A DNA stretch of 64,000 bases from Rhodoferax sp. (GTDB lineage Bacteria > Pseudomonadota > Gammaproteobacteria > Burkholderiales > Burkholderiaceae_C): the NCBI GenBank assembly GCA_029866205.1, contig JARWZT010000009.1, positions 62,001-126,000 of the forward strand, written 5' to 3'. Numbering within the stretch: position 1 is the stretch's first letter; every line of letters starts with the position of its first letter. The translations under genes were made by a program, and so were the position numbers. Below the pieces are notes generated by a model. That model saw only the letters and a program-made list of their open reading frames with translations. It was not told the DNA's origin and did no database searches. Shown in pieces: positions 62,341 to 64,000 of this stretch.

Positions 62341-64000
62341 ATGCAAAAAATCATCGCGCAGATCGCGCAAGAAATCCGTGTTCGTCCCAACCAAGTCGAG
62401 GCCGCTGTCGCCTTGCTGGACGGTGGCGCTACCGTGCCCTTTATTGCCCGCTATCGCAAAGAGGTGACCGATGGGTTGGACGACATTCAGTTGCGCGAGT
62501 TGGAGGCGCGGTTGTCCTACCTGCGCGAGCTGCGCGACCGCCGTCTGGTGGTGGCCAAGGCGATTGACGAGCAGGGCAAGCTGACCCCGGCGCTGCGCGC
62601 AGCCATTGAGGCCGCCGCCACCAAGCAAGAGCTTGAAGACATTTACCTGCCCTTCAAGCTCAAGCGCCGCACCAAAGGCCAGTTGGCGCGTGAAGCGGGG
62701 CTCGAGCCCTTGGCCGACGCCTTGTTTGCCAACCCGCACCTGGTGCCCGCTGTCGAGGCGCTGGCCTATGTTGTGCCGCTGCGCCCGGTGGTGGAGGGCG
62801 AGGACAAGCAAGCCGACTTTTCGACCGTGGCCCTGGTGCTGGACGGCGTGCGCGATTTGCTGAGCGAGCGCTGGGCCGAGGCGCCGGCCGTGGTGCAAGA
62901 CCTGCGCGCCTGGCTGTGGGATCAGGGCCTGCTGCAAAGCAAGCGCATTGAGGGCAAAGACGAAAACCAGCCCGAGGTGGCCAAGTTTCGCGACTACTTT
63001 GCCTATGACGAGCCGATTGGCCGCGTGCCTTCGCACCGGGCGCTGGCGGTGTTTCGGGGGCGGGCGCTGGAGATTTTGGACGCCAAGCTGGTTTTGCCCG
63101 ACGCGGCTTTTGCGCTGTCCGCGCTTGACGCGGCTGCGCCCAAGGCCAAGGGACCGGTGGTGTCATTGGCCGAAGCGCGCATTGCGCTGCGCCTGGGCTG
63201 GAGCCACCAAGGCCGGCCTGCGGACGACCTGATCCGCAAATGCGTGGCCTGGACCTGGCGCGTCAAACTGAGCCTGTCCACCGAGCGTGACCTGTTTGCC
63301 CGCCTGCGCGAAGACGCTGAGGGCGTGGCCATCAAGGTGTTTGCCGACAATGTGCGCGATTTGCTGTTGGCCGCGCCGGCCGGGCCGCGCGTGGTAATGG
63401 GGCTGGACCCGGGCATTCGCACCGGGGTCAAAGTGGCGGTGGTGGACGCCACCGGCAAGCTGGTGGAGACGGCCACCGTATTCCCCCACGAGCCGCGCAA
63501 AGACTGGGAGGGTTCGCTCCATACCCTGGGCGCCTTGTGCCTGCGCCACGGCGTGACCCTGATTGCCATTGGCAACGGTACCGCCAGCCGCGAGACCGAC
63601 AAGCTCGCGGGCGATCTGATTAAACAACTCTCTAAGGGTGGCGGCGCGCCGATAGACAAAGTGGTGGTGAGCGAGGCCGGCGCCTCGGTGTACAGCGCCA
63701 GCGAATACGCCAGCCAGGAAATGCCCGACGTCGATGTGAGCCTGCGCGGCGCCGCCAGCATTGCCCGGCGCCTGCAAGACCCGCTGGCTGAACTGGTCAA
63801 AATTGACCCCAAATCCATTGGCGTGGGCCAGTACCAGCACGACGTGAACCAGAGCGAGCTGGCCAAAACCCTGGCCACGGTGGTGGAAGACTGCGTCAAC
63901 TCGGTGGGCGTGGACCTGAACACGGCCAGCGTGCCGCTGCTCTCGCGGGTGTCGGGCCTCTCGGCCACGGTAGCCAAGGCGGTGGTGCGCTGGCGCGAGG
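62341..64000 (+). CDS. tex: Transcription accessory protein Tex, 5' part (3' end outside window)
   Basis: The frame is open from ATG at 62341 to the end of the window, giving 553 residues of a protein usually about 780 long. It begins with the Tex N-terminal helical region (VPFIARYRKEVTDGLDDIQLR; ELEDIYLPFKLKRRTK). A YqgF/RNase H-like domain follows (VVMGLDPGIRTGVKVAVVD, about residue 352) and then HhH-type sequence (VDLNTASVPLLSRVSGLSATVAKAVV) near the end. The C-terminal S1 domain would lie beyond 64000. Tex binds nucleic acid and affects transcription. Confidence 0.95.
   Translation, partial: MQKIIAQIAQEIRVRPNQVEAAVALLDGGATVPFIARYRKEVTDGLDDIQLRELEARLSYLRELRDRRLVVAKAIDEQGKLTPALRAAIEAAATKQELEDIYLPFKLKRRTKGQLAREAGLEPLADALFANPHLVPAVEALAYVVPLRPVVEGEDKQADFSTVALVLDGVRDLLSERWAEAPAVVQDLRAWLWDQGLLQSKRIEGKDENQPEVAKFRDYFAYDEPIGRVPSHRALAVFRGRALEILDAKLVLPDAAFALSALDAAAPKAKGPVVSLAEARIALRLGWSHQGRPADDLIRKCVAWTWRVKLSLSTERDLFARLREDAEGVAIKVFADNVRDLLLAAPAGPRVVMGLDPGIRTGVKVAVVDATGKLVETATVFPHEPRKDWEGSLHTLGALCLRHGVTLIAIGNGTASRETDKLAGDLIKQLSKGGGAPIDKVVVSEAGASVYSASEYASQEMPDVDVSLRGAASIARRLQDPLAELVKIDPKSIGVGQYQHDVNQSELAKTLATVVEDCVNSVGVDLNTASVPLLSRVSGLSATVAKAVVRWRE

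Noticed and set aside
1-64000. CRISPR array, rRNA operon, insertion sequence or prophage
   Set aside because: No regularly spaced repeats, rRNA sequence, transposase, integrase or phage structural genes were seen on either strand.

Overview
The window reads as chromosomal DNA of a betaproteobacterium, most likely Burkholderiales, family Comamonadaceae (Rhodoferax/Polaromonas/Limnohabitans-like). Grounds: the infB-rbfA-truB-typA order, smpB divergent from ratA-rnfH, the thrS-infC-rpmI-rplT-pheS-pheT-ihfA-merR string, GC-rich codon use and the protein signatures. The placement comes from gene order and recognisable families; no database search was run.

Layout. (1) 1-6.6 kb, translation genes: 3' end of infB, rbfA, truB, typA, then a 3-hydroxyisobutyryl-CoA-hydrolase-like enzyme, smpB, ratA and rnfH. 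(2) 6.9-11.4 kb: branched-chain amino-acid ABC transporter livHMGF without a binding-protein gene, followed by a DMT permease. (3) 11.4-19.3 kb, assorted genes: a 2Fe-2S/FAD reductase, an SDR epimerase, a PAP2 phosphatase, a glycine-zipper protein and an RND efflux adaptor/permease pair. (4) 19.5-29.2 kb, minus strand: a methylated-amine operon, MttB-like methyltransferase - dimethylglycine/sarcosine dehydrogenase - soxB - [dispersed-repeat insertion] - soxD - soxA - soxG. (5) 29.7-31.7 kb: a SWIB protein with a histone-H1-like tail, an RraA-like protein and a second DMT permease. (6) 31.8-47.1 kb, plus strand: a polyamine island with agmatinase, PuuB, PuuA, SpuC-type aminotransferase, two spermidine/putrescine ABC cassettes (only one with an ATPase), GabT and a second glutamine-synthetase-family ligase. 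(7) aceA with a paired palindromic operator. (8) 48.8-56.8 kb, translation genes thrS, infC (AUC start), rpmI, rplT, pheS, pheT, then ihfA and a MerR regulator. (9) tRNA-Pro(GGG), then a lone AT-richer serine hydrolase. (10) 58.4-62.3 kb, minus strand: a second FAD/GcvT demethylating dehydrogenase with folD, possibly preceded by a small Cys-containing ORF. (11) 5' part of tex, running off the window.

How the genes work together. Regions 4 and 10 form a one-carbon theme: N-methyl groups would be removed from betaine-type compounds, dimethylglycine and sarcosine, passed to tetrahydrofolate by GcvT-type domains, and oxidised by FolD. Region 6 would import putrescine/spermidine, make putrescine from agmatine, and carry it through gamma-glutamylation/oxidation or direct transamination to GABA and succinate semialdehyde. 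The window lacks PuuC/PuuD-type enzymes, so that route is incomplete here. aceA links the resulting C2 units to the glyoxylate shunt.

No phage, transposase, CRISPR array, rRNA or plasmid functions were seen. The points most worth a second look are the non-pyrrolysine MttB homologue heading a sarcosine operon, the repeat splitting soxB from soxD, the AUC start of infC with a structured leader before rpmI, the 18-bp inverted repeat before aceA, and the ATPase-less polyamine transporter.
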